A stretch of DNA of 64,000 nt. Origin: Siminovitchia acidinfaciens (lineage in GTDB: Bacteria; Bacillota; Bacilli; Bacillales; Bacillaceae_C). Positions within the stretch are counted from its first letter, which is position 1; the number at the start of each line of letters is the position of its first letter. Of the stretch, positions 45,795-54,186 are shown piece by piece. The notes under the pieces are model-generated. The model did no database searches and was not told the DNA's origin. It saw only the letters and a program-made list of their open reading frames with translations. Both the position numbers and the translations under genes were made by a program. Location of the stretch: NCBI RefSeq assembly GCF_003605385.1, contig NZ_QYTV02000005.1:135684-199683 (forward strand), written 5' to 3'.

Positions 45795-45917
45795 GCAAAA
45801 GCGCAAGCGCCTTGATCAGCCCCGACAAGCACAAGACGATTCCCGAGGAAGCAGTACTTTAGCCACCACAGGGAAGCGGCTAGTAACCTCGAGGGGCTAG
45901 GCGCTGAAGCTAGACGT
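45795..45917 (+). repeat. Dispersed structured repeat (copy 8, short form)
   Basis: The arms pair as AGCGCC (45806-45811)/GGCGCT (45900-45905), AGCCCC (45818-45823)/GGGGCT (45893-45898) and CGAGG (45844-45848)/CCTCG (45888-45892). The tail is GAAGCTAGAC. The interior (GACAAGCACAAGACGATTCC and CCACCACAGGGAA) is nearly identical to the copy at 48386-48505. Confidence 0.85.
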
Positions 45918-45929
45918 GTCCATCATTTA

Positions 45930-45957
45930 AAAATGCCAAAGGGATTTCACCTTTGGC
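45930..45957 (-). terminator. Terminator of the accB-accC-yqhY operon
   Basis: GCCAAAGG-TGAAAT-CCCTTTGGC followed by ATTTTTAA on the minus strand, 6 bases from the yqhY stop. Confidence 0.8.
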
Positions 45958-45962
45958 CTCAT

Positions 45963-46379
45963 TTATTCCGTTTCAAATTCTTCTTCGGTTTCCTGCTTGC
46001 CTTGATCGAACGTCACACCAACAATGTGAATATTAACCTCTTCCACTTCCAGCGCCGTCATATTGAATAACGTCTGGCGGATATTGTCCTGCACTTTTTG
46101 GGCAACAGTAGGAATGGAAACTCCGAAGTTCATCAGACAGTAAACATCGACAATGATTCCTTCTTCTGTCAGTTCCACCCTAATCCCTTTTCCATGGTTT
46201 TTCTTACCAAGTCTCTCTACCACTCCTGTGGCAAAGTTACCCCTCATTTGAGCTACACCTTCTACTTCAGAAGCAGCAATTCCGGCGATAACTTCAATCA
46301 CTTCGGGGGCAATTTCAATTTTCCCGTGATCCTGGCCATTTTCCTGAGTCATCTCAAGCATGTTCAACTTTTCTTCCAT
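45963..46379 (-). CDS. yqhY: Asp23/Gls24 family protein YqhY
   Basis: A 138-residue protein with the Asp23 (DUF322) core: GKIEIAPEVIEVIAGIAASEVEGVAQMRG at residues about 18-46 (shown in part), then GIRVELTEEGIIVDVYCLMNFGVSIP. In B. subtilis YqhY is co-transcribed with accBC and influences acetyl-CoA carboxylase activity. ATG at 46379 follows GGAGG; the upstream GTG lies inside that site. 15 bp after accC. Confidence 0.9.
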   Translation of the reverse strand: MEEKLNMLEMTQENGQDHGKIEIAPEVIEVIAGIAASEVEGVAQMRGNFATGVVERLGKKNHGKGIRVELTEEGIIVDVYCLMNFGVSIPTVAQKVQDNIRQTLFNMTALEVEEVNIHIVGVTFDQGKQETEEEFETE

Positions 46380-46394
46380 TAAGAACACCTCCGT

Positions 46395-47750
46395 TTATTT
46401 TTGTTTCATAACAGGATGCAGTTCCAAGAATTTCGTGTTGAAATCTCCGCCCACAAACGTTTCATTTTCCAGAAGTTGCAAGTGGAAGGGGATCGTCGTG
46501 TAAACACCTTCGATGATGAATTCCTCAAGTGCTCGTTTCATCCTCGCTATCGCTTCTTCCCTAGTGGAACCATAGGTAATCACTTTTGCAATCATGGAAT
46601 CATAGTAAGGGGGAATCGTATAACCAGGGTATACGCCTGAATCGACACGCACTCCCATGCCTCCCGGCGGCAGATACATCTCAATTTTCCCTGCTGAAGG
46701 CATGAAGCCTTTCTCTGGATTTTCTGCATTGATACGGCACTCAATAGACCAGCCGCTAAATTCTACTTCTTCCTGTGTAACGGACAGCGCTTTTCCTGAA
46801 GCTACATAAATTTGTTCTTTAATCAAATCAATCCCTGTCACCATTTCTGTAACAGGATGTTCCACCTGGATGCGTGTATTCATTTCCATAAAGTAGAACT
46901 CTTGGTTTTTATGGTCAAAAATGAATTCCACCGTTCCCGCTCCGGTATAATCGACTGCTTCTGCGGCCTTGACAGCAGCCTCCCCCATTTTCTCCCGCAT
47001 CACTTCACTGATCGCAGGTGAAGGAGTCTCTTCCAACAGCTTTTGAAGTCTTCGCTGAATGGAACAATCCCTTTCTCCCAAGTGGATTGTATTTCCATGT
47101 GTATCGGCTAAAACCTGAATTTCCACATGGCGGAAATCATCTATATATTTTTCGATATACACCCCGGGATTTCCAAAAGCAACCGCGGCCTCCTGCTGAG
47201 TGATTTCAATACCTTTAATTAAATCTTCTTCTGTTTTTGCTACCCGGATTCCCCGGCCTCCGCCGCCTGCAGTTGCTTTAATGATCACGGGATAACAAAT
47301 TTCTTCGGCAATTGCCCTTGCTTCATCCATCGTTTCCACAATTCCGTCCGAACCGGGTACGATAGGCACTCCAGCGGCTTTCATCGTGGAACGCGCCACA
47401 TCTTTTGTCCCCATTTTGGTGATGGCTTCCGGGCTTGGCCCGACAAAGATGATGTTACACTCGCGGCACAGCTCTGCAAAATCAGCATTTTCCGCTAAAA
47501 ATCCGTAGCCGGGATGGATGGCGTCACATTCCGTCAGCTTCGCTACACTGATTACGTTGGCAGAGTTCAAATAGCTATCCTTAGATGCAGTTGGTCCTAC
47601 GCAATAAGCTTCGTCTGCCAATTGTACGTGCAAAGCTTCTTTGTCAGCTTCGGAATATACTGCGACTGTCTCAATATCCAGCTCCATACAAGCCCGGATA
47701 ATTCGGACAGCGATTTCTCCCCTGTTTGCTATTAAAAGTTTTTTAATCAT
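46395..47750 (-). CDS. accC: Biotin carboxylase subunit of acetyl-CoA carboxylase
   Basis: A 451-residue ATP-grasp enzyme that carboxylates biotin on AccB. It begins [18 protein letters not shown], has the ATP loop [19 protein letters not shown], the catalytic ERDCSIQRR and the [18 protein letters not shown] signature. It acts in fatty acid synthesis with AccA/AccD encoded elsewhere. It could also serve the PccB encoded at 14-16 kb, but that is inference. 12 bp after accB. Confidence 0.96.
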   Translation of the reverse strand: MIKKLLIANRGEIAVRIIRACMELDIETVAVYSEADKEALHVQLADEAYCVGPTASKDSYLNSANVISVAKLTECDAIHPGYGFLAENADFAELCRECNIIFVGPSPEAITKMGTKDVARSTMKAAGVPIVPGSDGIVETMDEARAIAEEICYPVIIKATAGGGGRGIRVAKTEEDLIKGIEITQQEAAVAFGNPGVYIEKYIDDFRHVEIQVLADTHGNTIHLGERDCSIQRRLQKLLEETPSPAISEVMREKMGEAAVKAAEAVDYTGAGTVEFIFDHKNQEFYFMEMNTRIQVEHPVTEMVTGIDLIKEQIYVASGKALSVTQEEVEFSGWSIECRINAENPEKGFMPSAGKIEMYLPPGGMGVRVDSGVYPGYTIPPYYDSMIAKVITYGSTREEAIARMKRALEEFIIEGVYTTIPFHLQLLENETFVGGDFNTKFLELHPVMKQK

Positions 47751-47762
47751 GTATTTCGCTCC

Positions 47763-48272
47763 TTACCTTGGCTCAACTAAGAACAGCGGCTGGCCATATT
47801 CCACAAGTTCCCCATCCTTCACGAGGATCTCCACTATTTTCCCTTCAACTTCCGCCTCAATCTCATTGAACAGCTTCATCGCTTCAACAATACAAACGAT
47901 AGAGTCGGCAGTGACCTCGGATCCCACTTTCACATATGCATCGCTGTCAGGAGAAGGAGCCTCATAAAAAGTTCCTACCATTGGAGAGACGATTTTATGT
48001 AAATTGCTGTTTTCTGCTGCACTTGGTGCTGGCGCTGCTTCGGTTGCAGATGGCGCTTTTTCTCCTGCCGGCTGTTGAGGGGCAGCTACCTGTTGAACAA
48101 CTGGCTGAGGTGCCACAACTGGTTCTGACACGTACCGTACCTGCTCCTGAACAACCGCGTTCACTCGCTTCTTCAATTCAATTTTTGAGCCTTCATGCTC
48201 ATAGACAAATTCCTCAATATCCGATTGGTCTATAAGTTTTATAATTTCACGTATTTCCTGAACCTTCAACAT
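47763..48272 (-). CDS. accB: Biotin carboxyl carrier protein of acetyl-CoA carboxylase
   Basis: A 169-residue carrier. The N-terminal [20 protein letters not shown] region is followed by an Ala/Pro/Gln-rich linker (about 50-90). The biotinyl domain has the modified lysine in [15 protein letters not shown] (EAMKL). It carries the carboxyl group from AccC to the carboxyltransferase. First gene of the operon; 480 bp of non-coding DNA with repeats lies upstream. Confidence 0.96.
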   Translation of the reverse strand: MLKVQEIREIIKLIDQSDIEEFVYEHEGSKIELKKRVNAVVQEQVRYVSEPVVAPQPVVQQVAAPQQPAGEKAPSATEAAPAPSAAENSNLHKIVSPMVGTFYEAPSPDSDAYVKVGSEVTADSIVCIVEAMKLFNEIEAEVEGKIVEILVKDGELVEYGQPLFLVEPR

Positions 48273-48385
48273 TCACGACACTCCTTAAAAATTATGAGTA
48301 GCTCTTAATATCATAATATAACGGGTTATAAAATTACAACGACGACAGGGTAAATATACAGAAATAAATCCTAAAATGCAATAGG

Positions 48386-48505
48386 GAAGGCGAAGACGCC
48401 TTGATCAGCCCCGACAAGCACAAGACGATTCCCGAGGAGGCAGCTCTTCAGCCACCACAGGGAATCGGCTTGTGACCTCGAGGGGCTAGGCGTCGCAGCT
48501 GGACA
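48386..48505 (+). repeat. Dispersed structured repeat (copy 9, short form)
   Basis: Arms GACGCC (48395-48400)/GGCGTC (48489-48494), AGCCCC (48407-48412)/GGGGCT (48482-48487) and CGAGG/CCTCG (48476-48480). Against the copy at 45.8 kb the outer stem has changed on both sides (AGCGCC/GGCGCT to GACGCC/GGCGTC) while staying paired. Confidence 0.85.
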
Positions 48506-48508
48506 TTA

Positions 48509-48680
48509 AGAAAAGCGAAGGGTAGCTGTTTAGGGGCGACAAGCGCTGGAAGGAATACCATTGTAATCAAAACGAGTTCTTTGTTTTTCCTTCTGACTGA
48601 CACGACATCCTATTGCCACCTACGCACAGGTAGTGCTAGTACAAACGAAGCGACAGGACAAGGGGAACCAACACCAGAAC
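48509..48680. repeat. Degenerate dispersed repeat remnants
   Basis: AAGAAAAGCGAAGGGTAGC...GGGGCGACAAGCGCTGGA recalls a 5' arm. GCACAGGTAGTGCTAGTACAAACGAAGCGACAGGAC is a reverse-oriented block of the type found at 57.6 kb (positions about 48624-48660). With copy 9 it occupies most of the accB upstream gap; no accB promoter was confidently identified. Confidence 0.45.
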
Positions 48681-48714
48681 AATATCAAAATATCATACAC
48701 TTTCATTTTTTCGG

Positions 48715-48748
48715 CAAAAAAAGACGGACAGGAATCCTCCCCTCCGTC
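48715..48748 (-). terminator. Terminator of the spoIIIA operon
   Basis: GACGGA...TCCGTC followed by TTTTTTTGCC on the minus strand, directly after the spoIIIAH stop. Confidence 0.75.
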
Positions 48749-48754
48749 AATTTC

Positions 48755-49285
48755 TTAATTTGTCTGGAATACTACCGTGGCAACCGTATTTGTACCGATC
48801 TCTTCTCTTACAACCTGGAGGATCCGCGCAGCATCTTTTCGCGTGTGTTCCTTTGCCTTCACTGTTATCAGCATTTCATTATTTTCCGTCCGTACTAACG
48901 CATCTTCATATCCAAGGGTCTTGATCAAGCTTTCAAGAGTTTTTTCTTTTGTTTCCAATGCTGATAAATCCTGCATCTTCGTATACAGTTCATTTTTTTC
49001 CTCGGCAGTCAGGTCAGGAGAGGCTACTTGAGCAGTTAAATCGGATATTTCCTTACTCCGTTTGTCCTGGACCTCCATCCTTATAGTTTCAAAGGCTTCA
49101 TCTCCGGAAGCTTCGGTAATCACTTTCATGTCTTTATCACTGGCTGCCATTTCACCCGCAGCCTCTTCTTTTCCGCCCGTCACAAGATCATTTTTGGCTG
49201 GATCGGATGTCACATAGTATACGGAAAGTACCACGACAAGGCTCAGCATAGTTAGAAGCCAAACTGTCTGTTTTTTCAACAGCAT
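48755..49285 (-). CDS. spoIIIAH: Stage III sporulation protein AH
   Basis: A 176-residue mother-cell membrane protein. One N-terminal helix (about 8-26, VWLLTMLSLVVVLSVYYVTS) is followed by an extracytoplasmic domain with a coiled region and a YscJ/FliF-like ring-building motif near the C-terminus (LESLIKTLGYEDALVRTENNEMLITVKA, in parts). It pairs with forespore SpoIIQ to form the channel linking the two cells during engulfment. It starts on the last base of spoIIIAG. Confidence 0.93.
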   Translation of the reverse strand: MLLKKQTVWLLTMLSLVVVLSVYYVTSDPAKNDLVTGGKEEAAGEMAASDKDMKVITEASGDEAFETIRMEVQDKRSKEISDLTAQVASPDLTAEEKNELYTKMQDLSALETKEKTLESLIKTLGYEDALVRTENNEMLITVKAKEHTRKDAARILQVVREEIGTNTVATVVFQTN

Positions 49286-49956
49286 TACGAATCCCCCTTT
49301 GACTTTTTCGGCATGACTGCCACTTTATGACTTGGAACATCAAGGCCCCTTGTTACAGATTCCACAATCCATTTCTTAATCTGGATATTTTCAGCTCCTC
49401 CCGCAACCACAAGTACTCCTTTCACTTCCGGCTTACGCGTCTCCAATACTATCGGAACCTCTTTGTCCCCCTCCTTGATCAGCACAAGCTGATCCTCTGT
49501 CGATTGGTCTTCTATTTTTCTAGTTCCTCCCTCTTTATCCTCTTCCACTGTTGTCTGGTTTTTTAAAGTGAGATTCTTTTCTAAAACTGTTTTTGCAGTT
49601 GCCTCCACATTTACGACAACCGTTACATCATAGACTCCCACTATTTGCTCAAGGGCTTCTTTCAATTGATTTTCATATTGGTTTTCCAGAGCTTTCATTC
49701 CATCTTCATTTAAATCCTTTTTTCTTCCGAAGGCTTCTTCTTCATCCGCCCCTGCTTCCATTTCTTTCATTGCAGTAGTAGCATTTTTTTCTTCGCCAGC
49801 TTTCCAAAAGTCGGAGATGATCATTAAAGCTGCGCCCACCAGGACCAGAATGAGAACGTAATAAAGTTTATTGTTTTTCTTACGTGAAGGATCTGCCTTA
49901 TTGCCTTCTGACCACAAATTTTTCAACCAATCAAGAGGACCGTTTTTTTTGCTCAT
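49285..49956 (-). CDS. spoIIIAG: Stage III sporulation protein AG
   Basis: A 223-residue protein with a basic cytoplasmic start, one membrane helix (about 31-48, LYYVLILVLVGAALMIISDF) and a ring-building domain. The domain has an extra beta segment (VVVNVEATAKTVLEKNLTLKNQTTV, in part) and the late VKGVLVVAGGAENIQIKKWI. In B. subtilis SpoIIIAG forms a 30-subunit ring. The ATG at 49956 overlaps the spoIIIAF stop (ATGA); the longer frame upstream lies within spoIIIAF. Confidence 0.92.
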   Translation of the reverse strand: MSKKNGPLDWLKNLWSEGNKADPSRKKNNKLYYVLILVLVGAALMIISDFWKAGEEKNATTAMKEMEAGADEEEAFGRKKDLNEDGMKALENQYENQLKEALEQIVGVYDVTVVVNVEATAKTVLEKNLTLKNQTTVEEDKEGGTRKIEDQSTEDQLVLIKEGDKEVPIVLETRKPEVKGVLVVAGGAENIQIKKWIVESVTRGLDVPSHKVAVMPKKSKGDS

Positions 49957-50579
49957 TGATGGCCGGTTCCTCCCTTCGCCTGCAATTCTATTTTGGATTC
50001 TGGCACGTCCCACTCATTTGCTAGCATCATTTTTATTTTCTCATCCAGGCCGGCGTTTTTACTTTCACCCCGATCCTTGATCTTAATAGATACTTGTTCC
50101 ACTTCAGCCACCAATTCATTTTCCATCAATGGCTCTATATGGACAGTTATCTTTTTTATATGTTCCAAAATGTTCTCAGGATCTTGCGTGGGAGAAGAAT
50201 TACTTGATATATCAATATTGGTAATGATCATGCCATGACTCTCAATCATCTCCTTTTCAGCTTTCTCTTTAAGTTGGACAGCCATTTGCTCTAATGTATA
50301 TGCATGCAGGGAAGTTTCTATTTCTCTTTTTTTTTCATCAGACGCATTTTGCAAGGATATACCAAGGTTGCTTTTCTCTGTTAAAAACGAGTCCAGGACC
50401 TCATCAAAGTCGGTCGAGAAAATTTGAAAAATGGGTGTGACAACTATTGAAATCAATAGTAGACCCACAACAAGCTTCACATATTTTTTTATGGCAGTCT
50501 GGGGGAGGAGCATGTCCACAATCATCGCCAGCAAAATAAAAATGACAATATTTATAATCCATTCGGAAAGCAGCTGCAC
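49953..50579 (-). CDS. spoIIIAF: Stage III sporulation protein AF
   Basis: A 208-residue protein with two N-terminal membrane helices (about 7-23 and 33-52, VKLVVGLLLISIVVTPIFQI) and a C-terminal ring-building-like domain (residues about 110-208). It is part of the SpoIIIA-SpoIIQ feeding tube. It is followed by spoIIIAG with a 4-bp overlap. Confidence 0.92.
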   Translation of the reverse strand: MQLLSEWIINIVIFILLAMIVDMLLPQTAIKKYVKLVVGLLLISIVVTPIFQIFSTDFDEVLDSFLTEKSNLGISLQNASDEKKREIETSLHAYTLEQMAVQLKEKAEKEMIESHGMIITNIDISSNSSPTQDPENILEHIKKITVHIEPLMENELVAEVEQVSIKIKDRGESKNAGLDEKIKMMLANEWDVPESKIELQAKGGTGHQ

Positions 50580-50595
50580 AGTCTATCCTCCCTTT

Positions 50596-51783
50596 TCAGC
50601 GGATCATCATTGTAATGTTTCCCGAAGTGATAACAATGGTGACGCACAGAAAAAACATGAAAGAAACAATGGCCAACGAAGCAAACACATACATCATACA
50701 TTTGCTGATCGAATCGAGGCATCCGATAATGGGGCCGTCACCTATGGGTTGGAGCAAGGCGCCGGCAAGCTTATAGATAAAAATGATGACGAGTATTTTT
50801 ACCGCAGGAAAGGCGGCGATCAACAGGATAATTGCCACTCCGGCCAAACCGACTGTATTTTTTATCAAGACAGAGGCGGTCAATACCGTATCCGCCGCAT
50901 CCGTGAACATCCGTCCGACCACCGGGACGAAATTACCCGTTACATACTTAGCAGTCCTGATTGCCACTCCATCCGTTACCGCCGATGCTGTCCCCTGAAT
51001 GGAAATGACGCCCAATAGCACTGCCATGAATGCACCTAAAATGCCTATACTGGCTTTTTTCAGGAGGCCGGAAAGTTGAGTCACTTTGTAATTTTGATTC
51101 AGTGCACTTACGATGTTTAATAGCAATGCCATAAAAAGAAGTGGCAAAACAACCGCTTGAATGAGGAGACCGCTTGTCTGAATTAAAAAAACCAGAACTG
51201 GATGGAAAAATGCGGCCGACGTCACCCCTCCCGATGAGGCAATCAATGCAAGAATAAGGGGTATCAGTGCAAAAATGAATTGGGACATTGAATCAATGGC
51301 TGCCACCGCATAATCTACAGCCACCCGAAAGCTGTTTAGAGCGATAATGATCAAGACCATGAAAACGACGGCATAGGCCACTTTGGAAACTGAACCTTTT
51401 TCAAATGCAGTGTGCAGCGATTGCAAAAAAGCACTGAAAACAGTTAGAAGCAATAAAGTACCAAGAAGCTTTCCATTCATCGTGAGCTCTTGAAAGGCAA
51501 ATGCCGCAATTCCACGAAACCACTCTTTTATTGAAAAGGATTTCTCCCCTTTTAAAAACTCCAAAAGGGTCCCCCGCTGACTTTCGGGCAAATATCCTCC
51601 ATACTCTTCCATGATACCTTCCCAAAAACCGCTGAGCTCTTCAATGCCTAGCGTCTCTATCTGTTCGTCCACCATATTTGAGATGACATCATTTGATACC
51701 CCCTCTTCCTGATCTGCCTGTATTGCGGATGAACCTATAAAAAGTGCATAGAAAAAAATGAGCAGCTGGATTGTTTTACGCAT
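50596..51783 (-). CDS. spoIIIAE: Stage III sporulation protein AE
   Basis: A 395-residue polytopic protein. A signal segment (about 1-22) is followed by an extracytoplasmic domain with ESQRGTLLEFLKGE and about eight membrane helices. Blocks such as MSQFIFALIPLILALIASSGG and the conserved VPVVGRMFTDAADTVLTAS typify the family. It is proposed to be the permease-like core of the feeding tube. ATG at 51783 follows GGGGTG; an in-frame GTG three codons upstream overlaps that site. Confidence 0.93.
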   Translation of the reverse strand: MRKTIQLLIFFYALFIGSSAIQADQEEGVSNDVISNMVDEQIETLGIEELSGFWEGIMEEYGGYLPESQRGTLLEFLKGEKSFSIKEWFRGIAAFAFQELTMNGKLLGTLLLLTVFSAFLQSLHTAFEKGSVSKVAYAVVFMVLIIIALNSFRVAVDYAVAAIDSMSQFIFALIPLILALIASSGGVTSAAFFHPVLVFLIQTSGLLIQAVVLPLLFMALLLNIVSALNQNYKVTQLSGLLKKASIGILGAFMAVLLGVISIQGTASAVTDGVAIRTAKYVTGNFVPVVGRMFTDAADTVLTASVLIKNTVGLAGVAIILLIAAFPAVKILVIIFIYKLAGALLQPIGDGPIIGCLDSISKCMMYVFASLAIVSFMFFLCVTIVITSGNITMMIR

Positions 51784-51807
51784 ATATTTCACCCCGCATG
51801 TCGATGT

Positions 51808-52200
51808 TTACTTGACGGGCATCATATGGATGACGGTATCAATCAGAACGGTCAAAATGGGGACTGCCAAAGCTAAAATAAGAATTTTCCCCGCTAATTC
51901 AACTTTTGCCGCAATGGCCCCCATGCCGGCATCCTTGCTGATGTGTGAAGCAAATTCAGCAATGTATGCAATACCGATGATTTTTAAGATTGTTTTTACG
52001 TACATCGTATTGATGCCGGCACTTTGAGCCAGAACCTCGATGGTAGTAATGATTCCATGTATCTGATCTACCAGGAATAAAAAGATGGCACATCCCGTGA
52101 AAAGAATCAGCAAAAAAGCAAAAGTAGGCTTTTGCTCCTTGATGATGAGGGCAAGGAAAGTGGCAATGAGAGCTATACCGGCTATTTGAAGTATGGCAAT
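51808..52200 (-). CDS. spoIIIAD: Stage III sporulation protein AD (apparent ATT start)
   Basis: A 130-residue membrane protein. The family core IIKEQKPTFAFLLILFTGCAIF and VKTILKIIGIAYIAEFASHISKDAG is intact (each quoted in part). Conventional start calling would begin at a TTG at 52113 inside the conserved core, removing 29 residues. Reading upstream in frame gives AILQIAGIALIATFLALIIKE, which homologues share. The only plausible initiator after the spoIIIAC stop is ATT at 52200, eight bases after GGAGG. No ATG, GTG or TTG exists between that stop (same frame) and 52113. Two to four helices, a small partner of SpoIIIAC and AE. Confidence 0.85.
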   Translation of the reverse strand: MAILQIAGIALIATFLALIIKEQKPTFAFLLILFTGCAIFLFLVDQIHGIITTIEVLAQSAGINTMYVKTILKIIGIAYIAEFASHISKDAGMGAIAAKVELAGKILILALAVPILTVLIDTVIHMMPVK

Positions 52201-52215
52201 CGCCGTTCCCTCCCA

Positions 52216-52419
52216 TCATTGAAATAAAAACACCGATCTTATTTTTTGAAAAAGTCCGTCGACAATGGTGACAACCATGAACAGAATATATATAAACCCA
52301 AATAATGTGACCCACTGGGCATATTCCTTTTTACCGACCTGATCAAGGATTGTATGCAAAAAGGCAACAACAATGCCGACCCCGGCTATTTTGAAAATCA
52401 CATCCACATCAATGCCCAT
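52216..52419 (-). CDS. spoIIIAC: Stage III sporulation protein AC
   Basis: A 67-residue protein with two membrane helices (about 10-26 and 36-55), starting GIDVDVIFKIAGVGIVVAFL. It resembles SpoIIIAD in sequence and is thought to share an origin with it. The gap to spoIIIAB (52420-52573, 154 bp) holds nothing I recognise and seems longer than usual for this tight operon. Confidence 0.93.
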   Translation of the reverse strand: MGIDVDVIFKIAGVGIVVAFLHTILDQVGKKEYAQWVTLFGFIYILFMVVTIVDGLFQKIRSVFLFQ

Positions 52420-52573
52420 CCTATTTCCTCCATTCCTCGGAAAAAGTACAAAGCGCGCACCCAGGCAAGAATCTGAAGACGAAGGTGACGCGGTATTCTA
52501 TATTTATCATATTGTCCTGTGCCGATTGCTCTACCAGCATTCTCTCAACCATAAATTTCAATAATCTTTCCTT

Positions 52574-53089
52574 CTAAAAGAGTAGAATAATGAACAGCAT
52601 TCCAGATAAGATACCGACACTTTTCATTATCTTTTCATATTTTTTTTGCTTCTCCCTTGCTTCAGTTTCTTCCCTGTCAAGATGGGTAAGTGTAAGTAGG
52701 ATCTGTTTTTGCTGAGTATAGCGATCGTGCCGTCCAAGGCTTTCGCCAAATTGAATCAAGATTTCATATTCCTCGTCCTTCATATCTGTGGTATTCCATA
52801 TTTCATCAAGACTATCTTTCCAGGCGGATTTCACTGTCACATCCGTCCGGGATAGCTTGGAAGAAAATAAATCATATAAACGGGCGGCCGGTTCTGGCAT
52901 CTGCAACGAAATTTTTTTTGCTGCTTCCCTGAGCGGTGTATGGCTGTACATGATTTCGGCATCCAGTGCCTGCAAAGAATCTTTAATGATACGCACTTGT
53001 TTAGGTCTGCGGGTAAAGTGGCTTGAAGCCTCAAAACCAGCCCATGTAGTCGTTCCAATGATAAGTAGAGCGCCTAACAGTTTAAGCAT
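52574..53089 (-). CDS. spoIIIAB: Stage III sporulation protein AB
   Basis: A 171-residue protein with an N-terminal membrane helix (about 2-18), a long helical soluble domain (SLQALDAEIMYSHTPLREAAKK, in part, then GESLGRHDRYTQQKQILLTL) and a C-terminal helix (about 155-171). The soluble domain resembles type II secretion GspF-like folds. It overlaps spoIIIAA by 8 bp. Confidence 0.93.
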   Translation of the reverse strand: MLKLLGALLIIGTTTWAGFEASSHFTRRPKQVRIIKDSLQALDAEIMYSHTPLREAAKKISLQMPEPAARLYDLFSSKLSRTDVTVKSAWKDSLDEIWNTTDMKDEEYEILIQFGESLGRHDRYTQQKQILLTLTHLDREETEAREKQKKYEKIMKSVGILSGMLFIILLF

Positions 53090-53996
53090 AGTGATTCACT
53101 ACATATCCGTTATGGTCTTTGATGGAAACTACTGTGCCTGGACCGTCGTTCCTCGATAGTTCTATGAATCTTTGAAACACCTGATGGTCTATGATTTCTT
53201 TGAGCAAAGGCCTTTTTTTAATCTCTTCAAGACTATTTCCATGGGTGGTCATCATAAGGGTGATACCGGCATTGACAGCCTCCATGATGGCTGCCTTGTC
53301 TTCTTCCCGGCCGATCTCGTCGACAATCAGTACGTCTGGGCTCAATGCACGGATCATCATCATCATTCCCTCCGCTTTCGGACATGCATCCAGCACATCA
53401 ACCCTTGGCCCGAACTGCAGTTGAGGAATTCCCTGCATACATCCGGCTATTTCTGATCTTTCATCAACTATGCCCACTTTCATGGCAGGGATTTCCTTCA
53501 TCGGACAACCAGTGGATACAACCCTTGCAAGATCCCGAAGAAGCGTTGTCTTACCGGTTTGAGGCGGTCCAATAATCATCGTATGTTTCCAGGTTTCTTC
53601 ATACAAATAAGGTGTGAACTGGTCTGCGGCTCCAATTTTCTCCCTAGCAACCCTTATATTGAAAGAAGTAAGATACCTTAGGGCCTTTACCCGTCCTTCT
53701 TCCAGAATGACTTTTCCCGCGAGCCCAATCCGATGCCCTCCTTCTATGGTGATGTACCCTCTTCTCAATTCTTCATCAAGAGTATAAAAGGAGTGTCCGG
53801 CTAAGTTATCAAGGAGTAGTTCTGCCTCACTTTTAGAAAAAAGATACGGAAGGAATTTTGTTAGACCCCTTGAAGTCACTTCCACCGGACGGTTGACCCT
53901 GAGCCGGATTTCTTCGATACCTTCTTTTGTTTCTTCCGGAAGAACATTCATCAATTCCGAGACTTCAGTTGGCAGGATTCGAATGATATTTTCCAA
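53082..53996 (-). CDS. spoIIIAA: Stage III sporulation protein AA (ATPase)
   Basis: A 304-residue secretion-type AAA ATPase. Walker A is MIIGPPQTGKTTLLRDLARV (GPPQTGKTT, about residue 150), Walker B LIVDEIGREEDKAA. It presumably energises the feeding tube in the mother cell. The TTG at 53996 follows GGGAGAGG with six bases spacing and gives a length near B. subtilis SpoIIIAA (307). The frame extends 16 codons further to a TTG at 54044, but that has no ribosome site and overlaps a sigma-E-like promoter. Confidence 0.92.
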   Translation of the reverse strand: MENIIRILPTEVSELMNVLPEETKEGIEEIRLRVNRPVEVTSRGLTKFLPYLFSKSEAELLLDNLAGHSFYTLDEELRRGYITIEGGHRIGLAGKVILEEGRVKALRYLTSFNIRVAREKIGAADQFTPYLYEETWKHTMIIGPPQTGKTTLLRDLARVVSTGCPMKEIPAMKVGIVDERSEIAGCMQGIPQLQFGPRVDVLDACPKAEGMMMMIRALSPDVLIVDEIGREEDKAAIMEAVNAGITLMMTTHGNSLEEIKKRPLLKEIIDHQVFQRFIELSRNDGPGTVVSIKDHNGYVVNHYA

Positions 53997-54028
53997 AGCG
54001 ACCCTCTCCCAGACATCTTTTCTACCTA

Positions 54029-54057
54029 ATATGTATTCGGCCAAGCTTTAATTATGA
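54029..54057 (-). promoter_or_regulatory. Candidate sigma-E promoter of the spoIIIA operon
   Basis: Minus strand: TCATAAT (54051-54057), 13 bases, AATACATAT (54029-54037). It approximates the sigma-E pattern (KmATATT, 14-15 bases, CATACAnT) with mismatches. Position just upstream of the chosen spoIIIAA start supports it. Confidence 0.4.
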
Positions 54058-54186
54058 CCGACCCAATTAACTGCAATTAATTGGTTTGACCTTAAATACC
54101 GGGGAACCAGGAAATTGAATAAGCGAATAACCTCGTAACGTGTTATATTAATATTGATATTTATAGAAAAGCGGGTGCAGGTCGGA

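Noticed and set aside
45795-48505. CRISPR-like interpretation of the repeats
   Set aside because: Copies are far apart, long, diverged and not separated by regular spacers; no cas gene is present.
51808-52113. Start of spoIIIAD at the TTG at 52113
   Set aside because: It would cut into the conserved core and has no ribosome site, whereas the ATT at 52200 does.
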